Assembly: GCF_932294415.1 (NCBI RefSeq)
Contig: NC_065537.1
Span: 66,788,290-66,852,289, forward strand
Length of the DNA: 64,000 nucleotides
Source: Quercus robur
Taxonomy: Eukaryota; Streptophyta; Magnoliopsida; Fagales; Fagaceae
Direction: 5' to 3'
The notes beneath the pieces were generated by a model. The model was not told where the DNA came from, ran no database searches, and worked only from the letters and a program-made list of their open reading frames with translations. The position numbers were made by a program, and so were the translations under genes. Shown here piece after piece: positions 48,415 to 59,812 of the stretch. The number at the start of each line of letters is the position of its first letter. Positions within the stretch are counted from its first letter, which is position 1.

Positions 48415-48651
48415 AAATAGTGTGCAGGACAAAAAACTCTCCTGAACTTGTAAATTAAGCTTCCTAAATCAATACCCTTAATTAGTTGAAATTTGGATCA
48501 ACTTTCAGTTGATGAACAACATGTGTAATATCATTGGCAACAATATCTCTTTTTTAAGTCAAAACAGATAAAGGGACAGAACCATTTTATATGATTATAT
48601 GTATTATTGGGACTGGTCATGTTGATTTGCATTAGGAATACATTATACATG

Positions 48652-48675
48652 TTTTTTTTCTAAAGAAAAAAAAAG
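48652..48675. mobile_element. T/A micro-insertion, 24 bp
   Basis: Eight T, CTAAAG and an A run ending in G lie between exact 13-bp repeats TACATTATACATG (48639-48651 and 48676-48688). Confidence 0.6.
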
Positions 48676-48806
48676 TACATTATACATGTGATTTGTATCC
48701 TATTGCTTGTCTCTCTATACATTTAGTAAATGTTCAACATTCAAACTTTCAATAATATGAATTCTGCATTCATATCTTGACTATTTAATTTTGAAGTCTC
48801 AGATTG

Positions 48807-49820
48807 TCATAAGTTAGCTATGAAATCTGAAGTTACTGAGATTGAGGTTAAGAAGGTTATCTTTAGCATGGATGGAGACAGAGCCCCTGGACCTGAAGGT
48901 TTTAATGCGCATTTCTTCAAAAAAGCATGGGATGTGTGCATACAGATTTGGTTGCTGCAATCCGATCTTTCTTTCTTTCAAGAAGGCTTTTGGGTGAGGT
49001 TTATGCAACTATTTTATCTTTGATCCCTAAGTGCTCTAATTCTTCAAAAATGGGTGAATTTAGACCCATCTCTTGCTGTAATATTCTATACAAGTGTATC
49101 ACTACTATCCTAGCAAATTGATTTGAGCCTTGCTTAAATTCCATAGTTGGGTAGTATCAAACTGTGTTTGTAAGAAACATTGCAGAAAATATTCTACTGA
49201 TCCAGGAAGTTATTAGAAACTACACAAGGGGAAGGGCCATCCAAGATGTACTTTGAAGGTTGATCTTATGAAAACTTATGACTCAGTTGAGTGACACTTC
49301 CTTCTTCAATGCCTTATTTCTATTGGAATTCCCCCTAAATTTGTTTCTTGGGCCAGGGAGTGTATTATCACACCAAAATTCTCTATTGCTTGCAATGGTG
49401 GCCTTGTGGGATAATTCAAGGGGATCCGTTATCTCCTTACTTTTTTGTATTGGTAATGGAAGTCTTTTCAAGAAAGTTGCAATCAGCTATCTCAAGCTCC
49501 TCTGCATTTAGATTTCATCCTAAATGTGAAGCTCTAAAACTCACTCATCTCTTTTTTGCAGACAGCTTGATGCTATTTTCAAGTGCTAATATCCGTTCTC
49601 TTACTATATTTCAAGATTCTCTTGAGGCTTTCAAAATAATATTAGGCCTTAGAGAAAATCCTACAAATAGTGAAAATTTTCTTGCTGCTGTTCCTGCACA
49701 TTTAAAACAAGGAATCCTAGAGTTTCTTCAATTTAAAGAAGGGAAGCTGCCTGTTAAATATCTTGGAGTTCCTCTTATATCAGGAAGACTATCTGAAAAA
49801 GAGTGCAAACCTCTATAGAT
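48807..49820 (+). pseudogene. LINE reverse transcriptase fragment
   Basis: Translated pieces in more than one frame give a plant L1-type RT in order: EVTEIEVKKVIFSMDGDRAPGPEGF, FRPISCCNILYKCITTILAN, a broken middle, GIIQGDPLSPYFFVLVMEV, THLFFADSLMLFS and LPVKYLGVPLISGRLSEKE. The RT catalytic motif FADD appears as FADS, so an essential Asp is lost. Frameshifts lie near 48930 and 49280 and an in-frame stop near 49123. Endonuclease and RNase H parts are missing. It is a dead fragment. Confidence 0.88.
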
Positions 49821-50990
49821 AAAACCAGTTAGGAAGGACATCACATGGTTAATCAATATCACTAACCTAATTATAGAGAAGTATCTCAACAAGGGCAGTT
49901 TGGATTTATATTTTATTGTGGATTCTAAAGTGCAAAAAAGATTTGTAATGTCTGTTATACTATGTATGAAATGTAGGGTAGTGTCCCAATTAACAAGTGG
50001 TACATCTTACAAACAGCAATTTGCAAACCAACAAATAAATTCCACCTAGTAATATATAAACATTCTACATTATTTTTACAATAAGAAATGTGTACATAAC
50101 TTAAAGAGTGTCTGTTTCTGTATAAAACACAATTGGATGCCTGGATAGGACAAGATGGACTAGAGTAGATAGAATATTATATATGTATCCTGTGGAAAAA
50201 ACTGGATTAGGCTGACACCATATATGTTATCTACAGATTGTTTGTCTTACCTTCAGTGACTTAAACAAGTTTGACTACTCCCAAATGTAAATGCACCCCT
50301 TCAGTCATTTCCAAAAATAAATTTCAATAAAGGTTTCCATATTTGAAATTTTGTCTGCTAATTCTATTTCATTATTTAGACAAAACTTCAAAATTCTTGA
50401 ATCCAATTCCAATCATGGGAAAGACAAACTTTTATTCCAAAAGTCAATGTACTCTCCAATTAATTTATTTGCATAGATTATGATTTGATTTACCCATCTC
50501 CCCCCATGTCACAAAAATCAAACCTTCTGTCGTGTAAGGTAAGTTTATACAAATAACCATCATCTAAGTAAAGTTTACGAGGGGCCAGTTACTACTGAAG
50601 AATATATTGTCAGGCTAGCAAAGCCAGTGTAAGTGTGTAACAAAAGTTTTTCTAGATAAGTAGCAGAACTCTGAGTTGGATTAACAATTACCTCGTTTTT
50701 CATAAGAGAACCAGCACAGAGAGAGAAACTTGTAATCATTTGTTTCCTTTAACGGTTTAACCCATCTAATGCATTACGCCAATAGAGAATGACTAGTTTG
50801 AACATCGATTCAGCAATTGGTCCAGACATATCACCTCTAAAAATAGTCCTATCAGCATTTTTATCGAAGTCTTTAAAATTGTCTACTCCCACATTTGACT
50901 GTTAAACCACAGGAAAACCAGGTGATCTGCTAAACATTTTCTATAGAAAAACATAATGTTAATCAAAGCTAATTATGATTAAGAAACAAG
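49821..50990. other. Intergenic, no gene recognised
   Basis: AT-rich sequence without recognised coding or repeat boundaries. Confidence 0.5.
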
Positions 50991-51540
50991 AGGAGACCCA
51001 AAATAAACCTATCAAAATCTATACTTAACTATAATGTGGGACTTTCCAAGAATTTGAACCGAAAGCTATCTCATAAAAATTCAATAATGTTAAAGCTCAT
51101 TAAAAATATTAACTCATTTGAATGTACTCTATCTACACTTTAAATTTAATTACTATACTAACCAAACTTTGTTTCCTAATTGCTCCATCTAAAAATATAA
51201 TAATCAAAAGGAATTGACCACTACTTGTGATTGACATCAAAAGTCTTCTTCTTCTTTTTATTTTTTATCTTTAAATAAACATATCAAAAGAATTCTTAAT
51301 AGGGAGGTACAACTGAGAAACAAATAAATAAATTACATGTCTCTTTTCATTTAATTTGGTCAAAAACTATTTGTTATCTAGGTCTAGGTACATTACGGCC
51401 CACATTTGTTGCAATTCTATCATGTCAACTGATGAAAGGATGGTGCGGTACCTGATTGTATGAGGCTTTAGGTTTTTATGGAAAAGTTTACATTGTCAAA
51501 TCTAGCAATAACCTTAAAGAACCTTTTTTTTTTACCAAGA
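50991..51540 (+). repeat. Dispersed direct repeat, copy B
   Basis: This is the same-orientation partner of 44142-44830. It holds the empty sites for the insertions at 44197 and 44309. Confidence 0.85.
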
Positions 51541-51693
51541 AATTAAAGGTGCCCTACTATAACACACGTAATTATAAAAAATAACCAATGGTGATATTGA
51601 TAACAAGGGGAACAGACGGTGCATCTCTTCTTTTTGGTGCGTCTCTTGTCTTTTTCTTTCAGATACAACATATACTTTCTCCTTACTAAGGTC

Positions 51694-51860
51694 CTTCAAA
51701 TTTTTCTTATGATGAAGTGTGTACGCTCTGTCACTTATGTAGTTAAAATTAATGGAAAACACCGAAACGTTATTATCCCAGCTCGAGGATTACGCCAAGC
51801 CTTGAAGCCACAAGTCTACTCTTGCTTTCTGAGCTTACATTATCTCTTCTTTGAGCAGTA
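51694..51860 (+). pseudogene. LINE reverse transcriptase fragment
   Basis: MMKCVRSVTYVVKINGKH followed by IIPARGLRQ matches the LINE segment that normally runs V.ING.....P.RGLRQGDPLSPYLF. The GDPLSP part is replaced by LKPQVYSC after a small deletion. The remaining part of the RT is absent. It is a separate insertion from the fragment at 48807, which contains its own GDPLSP motif. Confidence 0.65.
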
Positions 51861-53262
51861 AATCTTCAAGATGAGTCCGTAACTGTGATTGTGTTGCAAT
51901 GCTCTATGTTGTATTCGTGTAGTTCTGTGCTCCTTGTAGCTTTGCTGTCACCTCTGAAATTCCGGTTGATGATCCGTATGAATACCTTGGGGGCTGTTGT
52001 GGGACAGCCTCCCCGAACCTTAGGTTGAATTGTTACCATATAGAATCTAGGCTAAACACACCTTACACTTGCTAAATATTTTCCGTTTTTCCTCCAGGGT
52101 TTATCTGTTGGATCATCAGTTCCTTTCCTTTCATGGCCGTGTATATCACAGTATAGCAGTCGTTGGAATAGCATGCTCTTTATTCAAAATAAAGAAACCT
52201 GTAAAGCAGGAAACAGTTACCATGAGTACAGAAGCATATTCTTTACATGATAAGACTAGATGACAGTACCATGAGTTCTTCTAAAATAAGTCGCTTTTTA
52301 GAAGAACTCATGATAAACTATCTCTAGCTTAAATAGCATCTCCATCCTTAGGAAGAGCGCAGTGGAGAGGGTGGGTTCGAGGCTCACCAATTGCGTGTTT
52401 AACTTAACCAACAAATATATATATATATAGGGTCATGCTAAGGGCATTCGTTAACAATCAATTTTAGGAAAGTTTTAACACCACTTTTATAAGAAATGAA
52501 AAAAATTGTAAAAACATTAATTATTTTTTTTTTTCTCATTAAAACTTTCTTTAACTGGATTTTTAACCAGTATCCTAAAGGCACTCGTTAACATTTCCCA
52601 TATACATATATATACATACGCGCACACACAAACAACCAGGGTTAGAGTAGCCTATTGCTAATTTGGTGATAAAAGCAACTCCTTTTAGTATCTCATATGG
52701 AAGCAGTCTTGTGATACTCTTGAAAAAGCCAAAGGAAAGCTAAGTCACTAAAAAATTCATCATCTGGTGCAACATTCATTTTTCTATTTGATTCTTTTCT
52801 ATGCTTGATTTGGAAATGTGGTGAAAAGTGAATACAATCATGATGAACATGTGTCTATATGGTTCAAAATTTACTTGTATCCTTACTTATCTTTTCTTTC
52901 TTTTCCTTTTTCCCTTATTGTATTTGAAGTTTTACAAAGTGCCGTAATGGAGGCAGAGTGATAAATTCCACTAATGTGTATAGATAAATATGAATTATTG
53001 AATAGTCCCATAAGCTTAAAATGATTGGTTTTAGTCCCTTAAATGACACTGCCAAATTAAACACTGACAGGCAGTGTCTCTCATCATCTTGGTAACACAA
53101 GAAGAAATCTCTCAGCTGTAATCTATCGACTGAGCTTCAAATAGTTTTGGGGTTGGGAAGATAGACATTGAATACAAAGGCATTTAAGATAGTACTGACC
53201 TGATCAGGGTGGCTTTAGCTGTTTGTGACATTACCTTAGCTAGCCAACCTTCAATTCTGACC
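51861..53262. other. Intergenic, no gene recognised
   Basis: It contains a GC-rich stretch near 51985-52020 and the hairpin at 52270. A B-box-like GGGTTCGAGGC near 52375 may be a SINE relic without a defined tail. There is also a TA/CA microsatellite region (52410 and 52600-52635). No gene was recognised. Confidence 0.45.
52270..52312. repeat. Perfect 17-bp hairpin
   Basis: CATGAGTTCTTCTAAAA (52270-52286) and its exact reverse complement (52296-52312) are separated by 9 nt. CATGAG also occurs just upstream near 52217. Function unknown. Confidence 0.85.
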
Positions 53263-53585
53263 TTAATTTTTGCCAACCATATGCTTGATGTTGTTTAGAA
53301 TTAGAGGTAGACCCAGATGGGTAGAGTCTAGTTTTCCTGGTTTAAGGCCAATGTTATAGTTGGTGGATGCTTTGGTGGTTCCAGAAACATTGGCATTGAA
53401 GAAGATAACAAAATTTTTATTTTGTTCATTGAGAGGTCTGACCAACATTGGAATTTTTCAAAGCTACACAGAATGGCATTCAATTCTGCTCTCTTTCTTT
53501 TCCTTGAGAATATTGAGAACGTACGGCTAGAGATGCATTGATTGATCTGAATAAATTGTGCTAATCCTATTTGTCTTGCGTACAA
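53263..53585 (-). pseudogene. LINE RT connection-region fragment, minus strand
   Basis: The minus-strand translation has ELNAILCSFEKFQCWSDLSMNKIKILLSS and, one frame over, LDSTHLGLPLILNNIKHMV. This matches the plant LINE pattern F...SGL.IN..KS......., then YLGLPL. A frameshift separates the two parts. No catalytic residues are included. Confidence 0.7.
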
Positions 53586-53726
53586 TGCATTATTTCCTAA
53601 GCTAAGATGGAGTTGTCATGAATGTTTCTGCCAAGGACAAACGCTGATTGCCATGAGAATATGATTTAGGTAGCAGGCTTTTGTGTCTGTTAGCTAAAAT
53701 TTTGGAGTTGGCTTTCTTCTTCATTT

Positions 53727-54001
53727 TTTTTTTTAAAGAAACAAAGACTTTATACAAAATACAAGAGATTCCTAGCTAAAACAGCAACAACAGATTGGGT
53801 ACACATCACAAAAGGAATTTGACCATCAAATTTACAAGATAAAGTCCATTTTGCTAGAGTATGAGCAGCACCGTTAGCCTCTTTTCTGGCCCAAATAAAG
53901 CTAGCTTTGAGAAAAATACCCACATAAGGAGGGGATATCATACACCAGGTCTTCAACCACCAATGGCCCATTGGGGTTTTCTTACTGTGCCAGTTGGGCA
54001 C
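53727..54001 (-). pseudogene. LINE RNase H C-terminus and 3' end, minus strand
   Basis: FIWARKEANGAAHTLAKWTLS is the conserved RNase H C-terminal motif of plant LINEs (R..N..AH.LAK.A). Downstream on the minus strand the sequence runs into TTTGTTTCTTT and an A tract (53727-53739), the likely 3' poly(A) end. The upstream RNase H acidic residues are not recognisable. This piece lies upstream (minus sense) of the RT piece at 53263-53585, so the two are not collinear parts of one LINE. Confidence 0.7.
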
Positions 54002-54089
54002 CGCATTCTTAAACTTTTCTCCACTTGCTATCTTGACCTAGCATCAAGTTGGACCACTGAAACAGGTGAGTCATATTGAAAATCCAGGC

Positions 54090-55283
54090 CCACCAATTTC
54101 GGACTCCTATTAAAAATATAAAAAGGAGGGCTGCAAATGTTGGGCTAGACCCAACTATGGAAAGAAAAACTCTTCTGACACCTGAAACAGAGAAGCCCCA
54201 GCTCACCATCCCAAACAATTCCAATTTCTCCACCGTCCAGCTGTCTAAAATTCACCTCCAATCTTTCTCAAGTCTCGACCAAAACACAAAAGAGACCCCA
54301 AATGAGTCATTAATTAGGCAAAAATGAAAATCTTACAAAAAGAAAAAGAGATTTTGCAACAGAATATTAAGAATTGGTTTTTGGGCATACCTCTCTTTAG
54401 GGACGGAGGCATATTATGTCCCCCAAATTTTTTTTTAATCACTAATATATATACTAATTTTAGTAATTTTGTTTTATAAAATTATACTTTGCTCTCCTAA
54501 ATAATATTATTGATTCTTTTAAGAATAACGCTACAACAATAAACTTGTCTACAAATTGTTGAATTACAAATTATTACTAGTTTACAACTGGGTCTGTCAC
54601 TTTCATTACTTTTTTACATGCTAATAATCACTCACCATACTAGTAATTTGTATGAAAATTTGTAACTTTGACATTTTTCTATTTTTCCTTCTTTTAGAGG
54701 CCATAAAAAAATGTATACATCTAAAATCTATATCAAAATATACAAGTCCAAAACAATGAGCCCAACAACAAAAATTAACAATAACAAAACTAAAAAAAAT
54801 TAAAAAATTAAAAATTAAACCCAATTAACAAATTTTACCCAAGAAAAGACACCAAAAAAAAAAAAAAAAAACCAATAGCTAAACAACGGCAAAATCAAAG
54901 GATAGCAATAGAGTTGCCCCCCAACTCTGGCTTTGTTCCTGCCTTTCTTAGCGTAAATCGACGATGGCAGAGGAGCTTTGAAATTGTTCTACATTGTCTA
55001 GAACCAGCCTCAACCTAGACTACTAATTCAAATTTGTTATGTATTCTAGTTTGTGTGACCCATGAACTAAACATTTCTTCGACAGTGTTGCACACTACTA
55101 GATTTATGCAAACATAACACATAACTTAAAAGCCTTGCAACACTCTGTGAACACCATGAGAAATACAAAATTTGTTCTCTATACAATGGGTACCATCATG
55201 GTGTTTATGTACACACCACTCCATTAATATTGATTGGGATAGTAAGGTAGAGTAACGGTTCAAGTCATTACATCCATAACTTA
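54090..55283 (+). repeat. Segmental direct repeat, copy A (1194 bp)
   Basis: This matches 61795-62984 in the same orientation along the full length, with only small indels. Both start near CCACCAATTTCG and end near CAAGT(C/T)ATTACATCCATAACT. Each contains the same hAT-like element at the same place (54398 and 62107), so that insertion predates the copying. The identity of the surrounding unit is unknown. Confidence 0.88.
54398..54941 (+). mobile_element. Non-autonomous hAT-like element, 544 bp
   Basis: Left end TAGGGACGGAGG. Right end reading inward CAGGAACAAAGCC, then a G run. The flanking 8-bp repeats are CCTCTCTT (54390-54397) and CCTTTCTT (54942-54949), one mismatch. No transposase. The A-rich body has no frame of interest. 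Confidence 0.7.
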
Positions 55284-55384
55284 TTGCACTTTATCCAGTA
55301 AATCTTATTCTCCTTCTCCCTTTATGCCAACCAAATTTAAGCGACCATTGATAATAAAAATTTGCATCATGTTTTAGGAAGTTT

Positions 55385-56396
55385 GGAACATGTCATGGTG
55401 CAATATTGCACTATTGCCTTTATAAGAACTTCTCTTCCCGTTCAAAATAGTGTCTTCTCTTTCCGCCCTTAGAGCTTCTTAGCTACCCTTTCCTCAATAT
55501 CATTGAATGCCCTTGTTTTGCCTTTGCAATCATCACCTGAAGTCCCAAATATTTTTCATGCTATAAGGTAGAGGTAGCTCCCATGATTTCTTGAATCACC
55601 TTTTTGACATCCTCCTTCATGTTTGGGCTAAAGTAGAGCAACGTCTTTTCTCAATCAATTTTTTGACCCAAAGATTTTCATATACTTCCAGAACTTCTGC
55701 AAGTTGGTGATATTAAGTTGGTATTGCACCACAAAACAGTAGACTATCATCCGTAAAAAGTAAAAAATAAATGGAAGATAGCTGAGCCGTGCTTATAGGT
55801 TGAAAATACAATGCACAACAATATATATATATATTCGCTTTCAAAGGCCCTCCAAGATAAGTACTGTGACATGATTTCCAACTACATGCTAGTATTTTTT
55901 AATGAGTGCTTTAAATGAGTGCATTCGAAACAATTCATGTTTGATGTCCTTTGCCGTAAAAGATTTAAGTAGACCATAATTAAGCTCTAAGCTAACTACT
56001 TTCTCTCCTTGGTAAGTGTTTTTTTTTTTTTTTTAAGATAAAAATCCTACTTTAGTTTAATACAAATGTATGTGTGAAACTTCTTTTTGGAGACTTGAAC
56101 TCCAACCTTTGTCCCCCCACACTTATATTTATAGAATGGCCAGCAAGTAATGGGTAAACAGTGGTTTTTAATTGATGAGGGCAGGGGTAGGGGTCACTTG
56201 ATGTAAACAAAGGATTAAAGTAGGCCTCAGCCACCACGCCCACTTCTTCTTCTTTTTCAAACCACTTTCTATTTTGGTACTTTAATTGAGTTACCTTATG
56301 GTAAGTATTTTGTGTTTTAATTGCTACATTCCATCCAAACAACTTTTGATTGTTTCTTACAATGTAACTCCTCCCTAAGAAGAATATCATCAATTT
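55385..56396 (-). pseudogene. LINE ORF2 pseudogene (linker and reverse transcriptase), minus strand
   Basis: The minus-strand order is DDILLREELHCKKQSKVVWMEC (56393 downward), NTKYxP, EEEVGVVAEAYFNPLFTSSDP (about 56220-56160), then FLLFTDDSLLFCGA (about 55775-55735; the RT Asp pair is intact as FTDD), VLEVYENLWVKK, FNDIEERVAKKL and REVLIKAIVQ (near 55420). This is the standard order of a plant L1-type ORF2. Multiple stops and frameshifts make it non-functional. It is cut at 56396 by the TRIM array. Sequence at 57775-58153 may be its upstream part. Confidence 0.85.
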
Positions 56397-57774
56397 TGTT
56401 AAATATTAGTATTGATACACCATATTGAATATGCTAGTAAGGATGCGAAAGCGGAAGCATAAAGTATAGAATATAATAACACACAAGGGTTACGTGGTTC
56501 AGCCTAACGGCTTACATCCACGGAGGAAATCCTAAAGGGCTACATCAATAATATATTAAAGTGTAGTACAAATCTTATATTACAATGAACCATAAGATGT
56601 GTATATATAGTAAACTAAACCCTAGACTAATAGACTTCTAGTACAAATAAGAGACTTGGCTTGCACATAAAGTAGAATTAGGTTTGGGCTAATATATCTT
56701 TAACACCCCCTCTCAAACTCAAGATGGAAGCTTGATGAAACCTTGATATTTGATAAGATTGAGAAGATCCTTTGAATGAAGTTTGGCTCTGTGATGGTGA
56801 TTTGAGGAAGGCAATGGTCTTGTAGTGTTGATGTGACTTCTAACGGTGGCATAACTATACTAGAGAGTTTTGACGATAGCAATGGGAAGCCAAAGAAGAT
56901 GAACGCAACAAAGAAACACCGAAGAATATAAAGATTGCTCTTAAATACACCGTAAGGACAGAAAACCATAGCCACAAAAAGGTGGCTCTAATACCATGTT
57001 AAATATTAGTTATGATATATTCCATGTTGAATATGCTTGAATATATGTGGAAGAAAGAAGCATAAAATAGGAACACAAGAACACAAAACTTACATGGTTC
57101 AGCCCTACGACCTGCGACTACAAAGAAAACTCTTAAGGACTACATCTTTATTATATAAGAGTGTAGTACAAAATCTGTGTTACAATGAACCATAACATGA
57201 GTATATATGGTAGACTAAATCCTAAATTAATAGACTTCTAATACAAGTAGGAGACTTGACTTGCACACAAAGTAGAATTAGGCTTGGACCTATGCTAATG
57301 GGCTAATATATTTCTAACACCCCCTCTCAAACTCAAGATGGAAGCTTGATGAAATCTAGAGATTTGATAAGAGTGAGAAAATCCCTTGAATGAATTTTGG
57401 CTCTGTGAGAGTGGTTTGAGGAAGACAATGGTCTTGTAGTGTTGATGCGACTTCTAACGGTGACATGACTATACCTGAGAGTTTTGACGGCAGTAGTGGA
57501 AAGCCAAAGAAGATGAAAAACACTGAGGAAGACAGAGATTGTTATTAAACACACCGTAAGGATAGAAAACTATGGCCACAGGAAGGTAGCTCTGATACTG
57601 TGTCAAATATTAGCTACGATATATTAAGAGTGTAGTATAAAACTTATGTTACAATAAACCATAACATGTTTATATATAGTAGACTAAACCCTAAATTAAT
57701 AAACTTTTAGTACAAGTAGGAGACTTAGCTTACACACAAAGTAGAATTAGGTTTAGGCTAATATATCTCAAACA
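56397..57774 (-). mobile_element. TRIM retrotransposon array, LTR-int-LTR-int-LTR
   Basis: Three copies of one LTR lie at 56397-56705 (309 bp), 56997-57319 (323 bp) and 57601-57774 (174 bp, internally deleted). Two internal segments lie at 56706-56996 and 57320-57600. In minus sense each LTR starts TGTTWRARATATATTAGCC-like and ends AATATTTAACA. It is followed by TGGTATTAGAGC or CAGTATCAGAGC, primer-binding sites near the initiator-Met tRNA form TGGTATCAGAGC. The internal segment ends in the polypurine tract GAGTTTGAGAGGGGG. The outer flanks are an exact 5-bp duplication AATTT (56392-56396 and 57775-57779). LTRs of about 300 bp and a non-coding interior of about 285 bp fit a TRIM. The open frames inside are incidental. 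Confidence 0.9.
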
Positions 57775-57779
57775 AATTT

Positions 57780-58531
57780 CACCCTTTTGAGCTTTCACAC
57801 AGTACTCTCATTCTTGGCCAACCCATTCATTCACAATGTGATTTGGCCCATAATACCAAAGAAAGTTTGGTGTGCTTTATCTTCTCCATCAACCGGAACA
57901 CATATAGGATTACCTATCCACTTGTTTCTCCCAATCCATTCGAATTACCATTTCACACTCTTCCTTTGTAGCCCATTTTCCTCAAAGCAACATGGATTTC
58001 TCCCTTGCCTATGCTGCCTACTATATATGATCGATGACAATGGGAATGTGATCTTATGAGGTTGTTGGGAGATGCATCACCTTGCTTGCTCCATATTACT
58101 CCAACCATGAGGTTGTTGGGGAATGTGTCATTTATGTGATGTTCAACAACCATAAAAACTTGTAAGCCGCCACACTTAGCTTCCTTAGTTAATAATGTTC
58201 AATCTTCACCATCTCAGTCCACCACATTATTCATGTACTTAATAAGAATTAATGTTAAAAACACGAATCCAAAATAAGGGAGTGTTTGGAACCTAACATC
58301 ACTTGGGCTGTTATATCCATTAAACCGCTTCAAGAGTCAAGAGAATGTGTCTCTTGTAAAAGGACTAAGGTCCATTAGGCCATAATAATCTCTTTAAAAA
58401 AAAAAGTCATCTTCTTTTTGAAAAATGGCTAGACACAGATTCTCACCCACTTCACGAAGAGTCAAACCATGCTTGCATCTCCATAAACTGTCGAAGTATA
58501 TATAGCTTTAAATGCTTATTTGTTGTATTCC
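57780..58531. other. Probable LINE remnant and intergenic sequence
   Basis: Minus-strand frames (57953-58153 and others) are fragmentary; one contains KWKFEWIGRNKWIGNPICVPVDGED. Continuity across the TRIM insertion suggests an upstream LINE part, but no conserved motif was confirmed. Confidence 0.4.
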
Positions 58532-58534
58532 TTA

Positions 58535-58963
58535 GAGCATCAGCATCAAAAAATGCTATCCTATTCTATTTTACCATCTTAAAAAGTCACTTTATTACTT
58601 ATACCATACCATTTTACAATACCTCCTACATCCCAAAACTCTTTTTTATTAAAATATTATTTTTTAATCTTTCTTTATTATTTTTTTCTAACCGTAACTT
58701 TTGGTTTTCCTAGGCTTTTCCAAACCCATTACCACACACACACATAGTCACACACACACACAAACACAAACCATCAAACCTTAAACAGAGCCACACACAC
58801 ACAATCCATCAAACTAGTTGGAGCCAATGATCAACTCAGAAAAACCCAGCCGTCAAAAATACCTAGAAAACGCCGATGATCAACCCAACGGAACAAAAAC
58901 CCAGAAAAACCCAAGCCACCACTGCCCATTGCTCACCAAAATCCCACCGGAACAAAAACCCAT

Positions 58964-59014
<51 letters not shown>

Positions 59015-59809
59015 CATCGGAAACCCAGAAGAACCAGCCAACCATGCGATGGCCCACGCCGTTCTCCACCAAACCCATCACCATGACCCATGCCGATCTC
59101 GTCGGAACCAAACACTGGCGATCTCCGACGACCAACAACCCACTTCAGCCACAACCCAAACATCGGACCCAACCACGACCCACAATCCACTTCAGCCATA
59201 CCCACCTCTTCCTTTAAGAACCGGTCACAGCAAAAAAAAAAACCCATATCAACCCCTATCAAAACCCAGACATCACTGCCGCTAGATCAATGTTTCCTCC
59301 ATCGTTGATCAACCCAGATCAACCACCAAAATCCCACCGGAACAAAAACCTAGACATCGCCGATCAACCTTGAAAAGAAGAAAAAAAAAAAAAAACCCAT
59401 ATCAACCCCGATCAAAACCCAGACACCGCTGCCACTAGATCAACGTTTCCTCCATCGTTGATCAACCTAGACCAACGTTTACTCCACTGTAATGTATGAT
59501 GTTGATGTTGGGAGGAGGATGATGTTTGGGTCTAAAGAAAGGAGAAAGCAGATGAGAAAGAGAGAAGGAAGAGAGAGAAGATAACAGAAACAATGAGGGA
59601 GGAGAGAGAAATTTCGGGGGACTTAAAATATTATTATTATTTTTACAATACTGCTACAGTGCAATTCTAAAGATAGAATTGCATTATAGCAGTATTGCAA
59701 AAAAATTTACAATACTTGCCTTTAGCATTCTCTAATGCAGTGGGTTTTGAAGCTTAAAATGCTAAATACACCTTAGATATGACATTAGCATTCTTCAATG
59801 CTAATGCTC
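58535..59809. mobile_element. PIF/Harbinger-like non-autonomous element, 1275 bp
   Basis: The ends are GAGCATCAGCATC and, reading inward from the right, GAGCATTAGCATTGAAG. Both are flanked by TTA (58532-58534 and 59810-59812), the 3-bp duplication usual for PIF/Harbinger. The interior has an A run (58970-59011) and a C-rich, coding-like block (58840-59490) with a tandem repeat of about 150 bp around CGTTTCCTCCATCGTTGATC. The frames in that block do not resemble a known protein. Confidence 0.6.
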
Positions 59810-59812
59810 TTA

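Noticed and set aside
52369..52400. tRNA-like B-box GGGTTCGAGGC
   Set aside because: No convincing A-box spacing, tail or target duplication, so a SINE or tRNA call is not supported.
56700..57554. Minus-strand frames of 73-91 codons
   Set aside because: They lie in the non-coding interior and LTRs of the TRIM array; the two are copies of one another because the array is repeated.
58876..59308. Overlapping frames in three readings, Pro/His/Thr-rich
   Set aside because: All frames are open because the sequence is C- and A-rich without stops; no frame shows a domain or codon structure.
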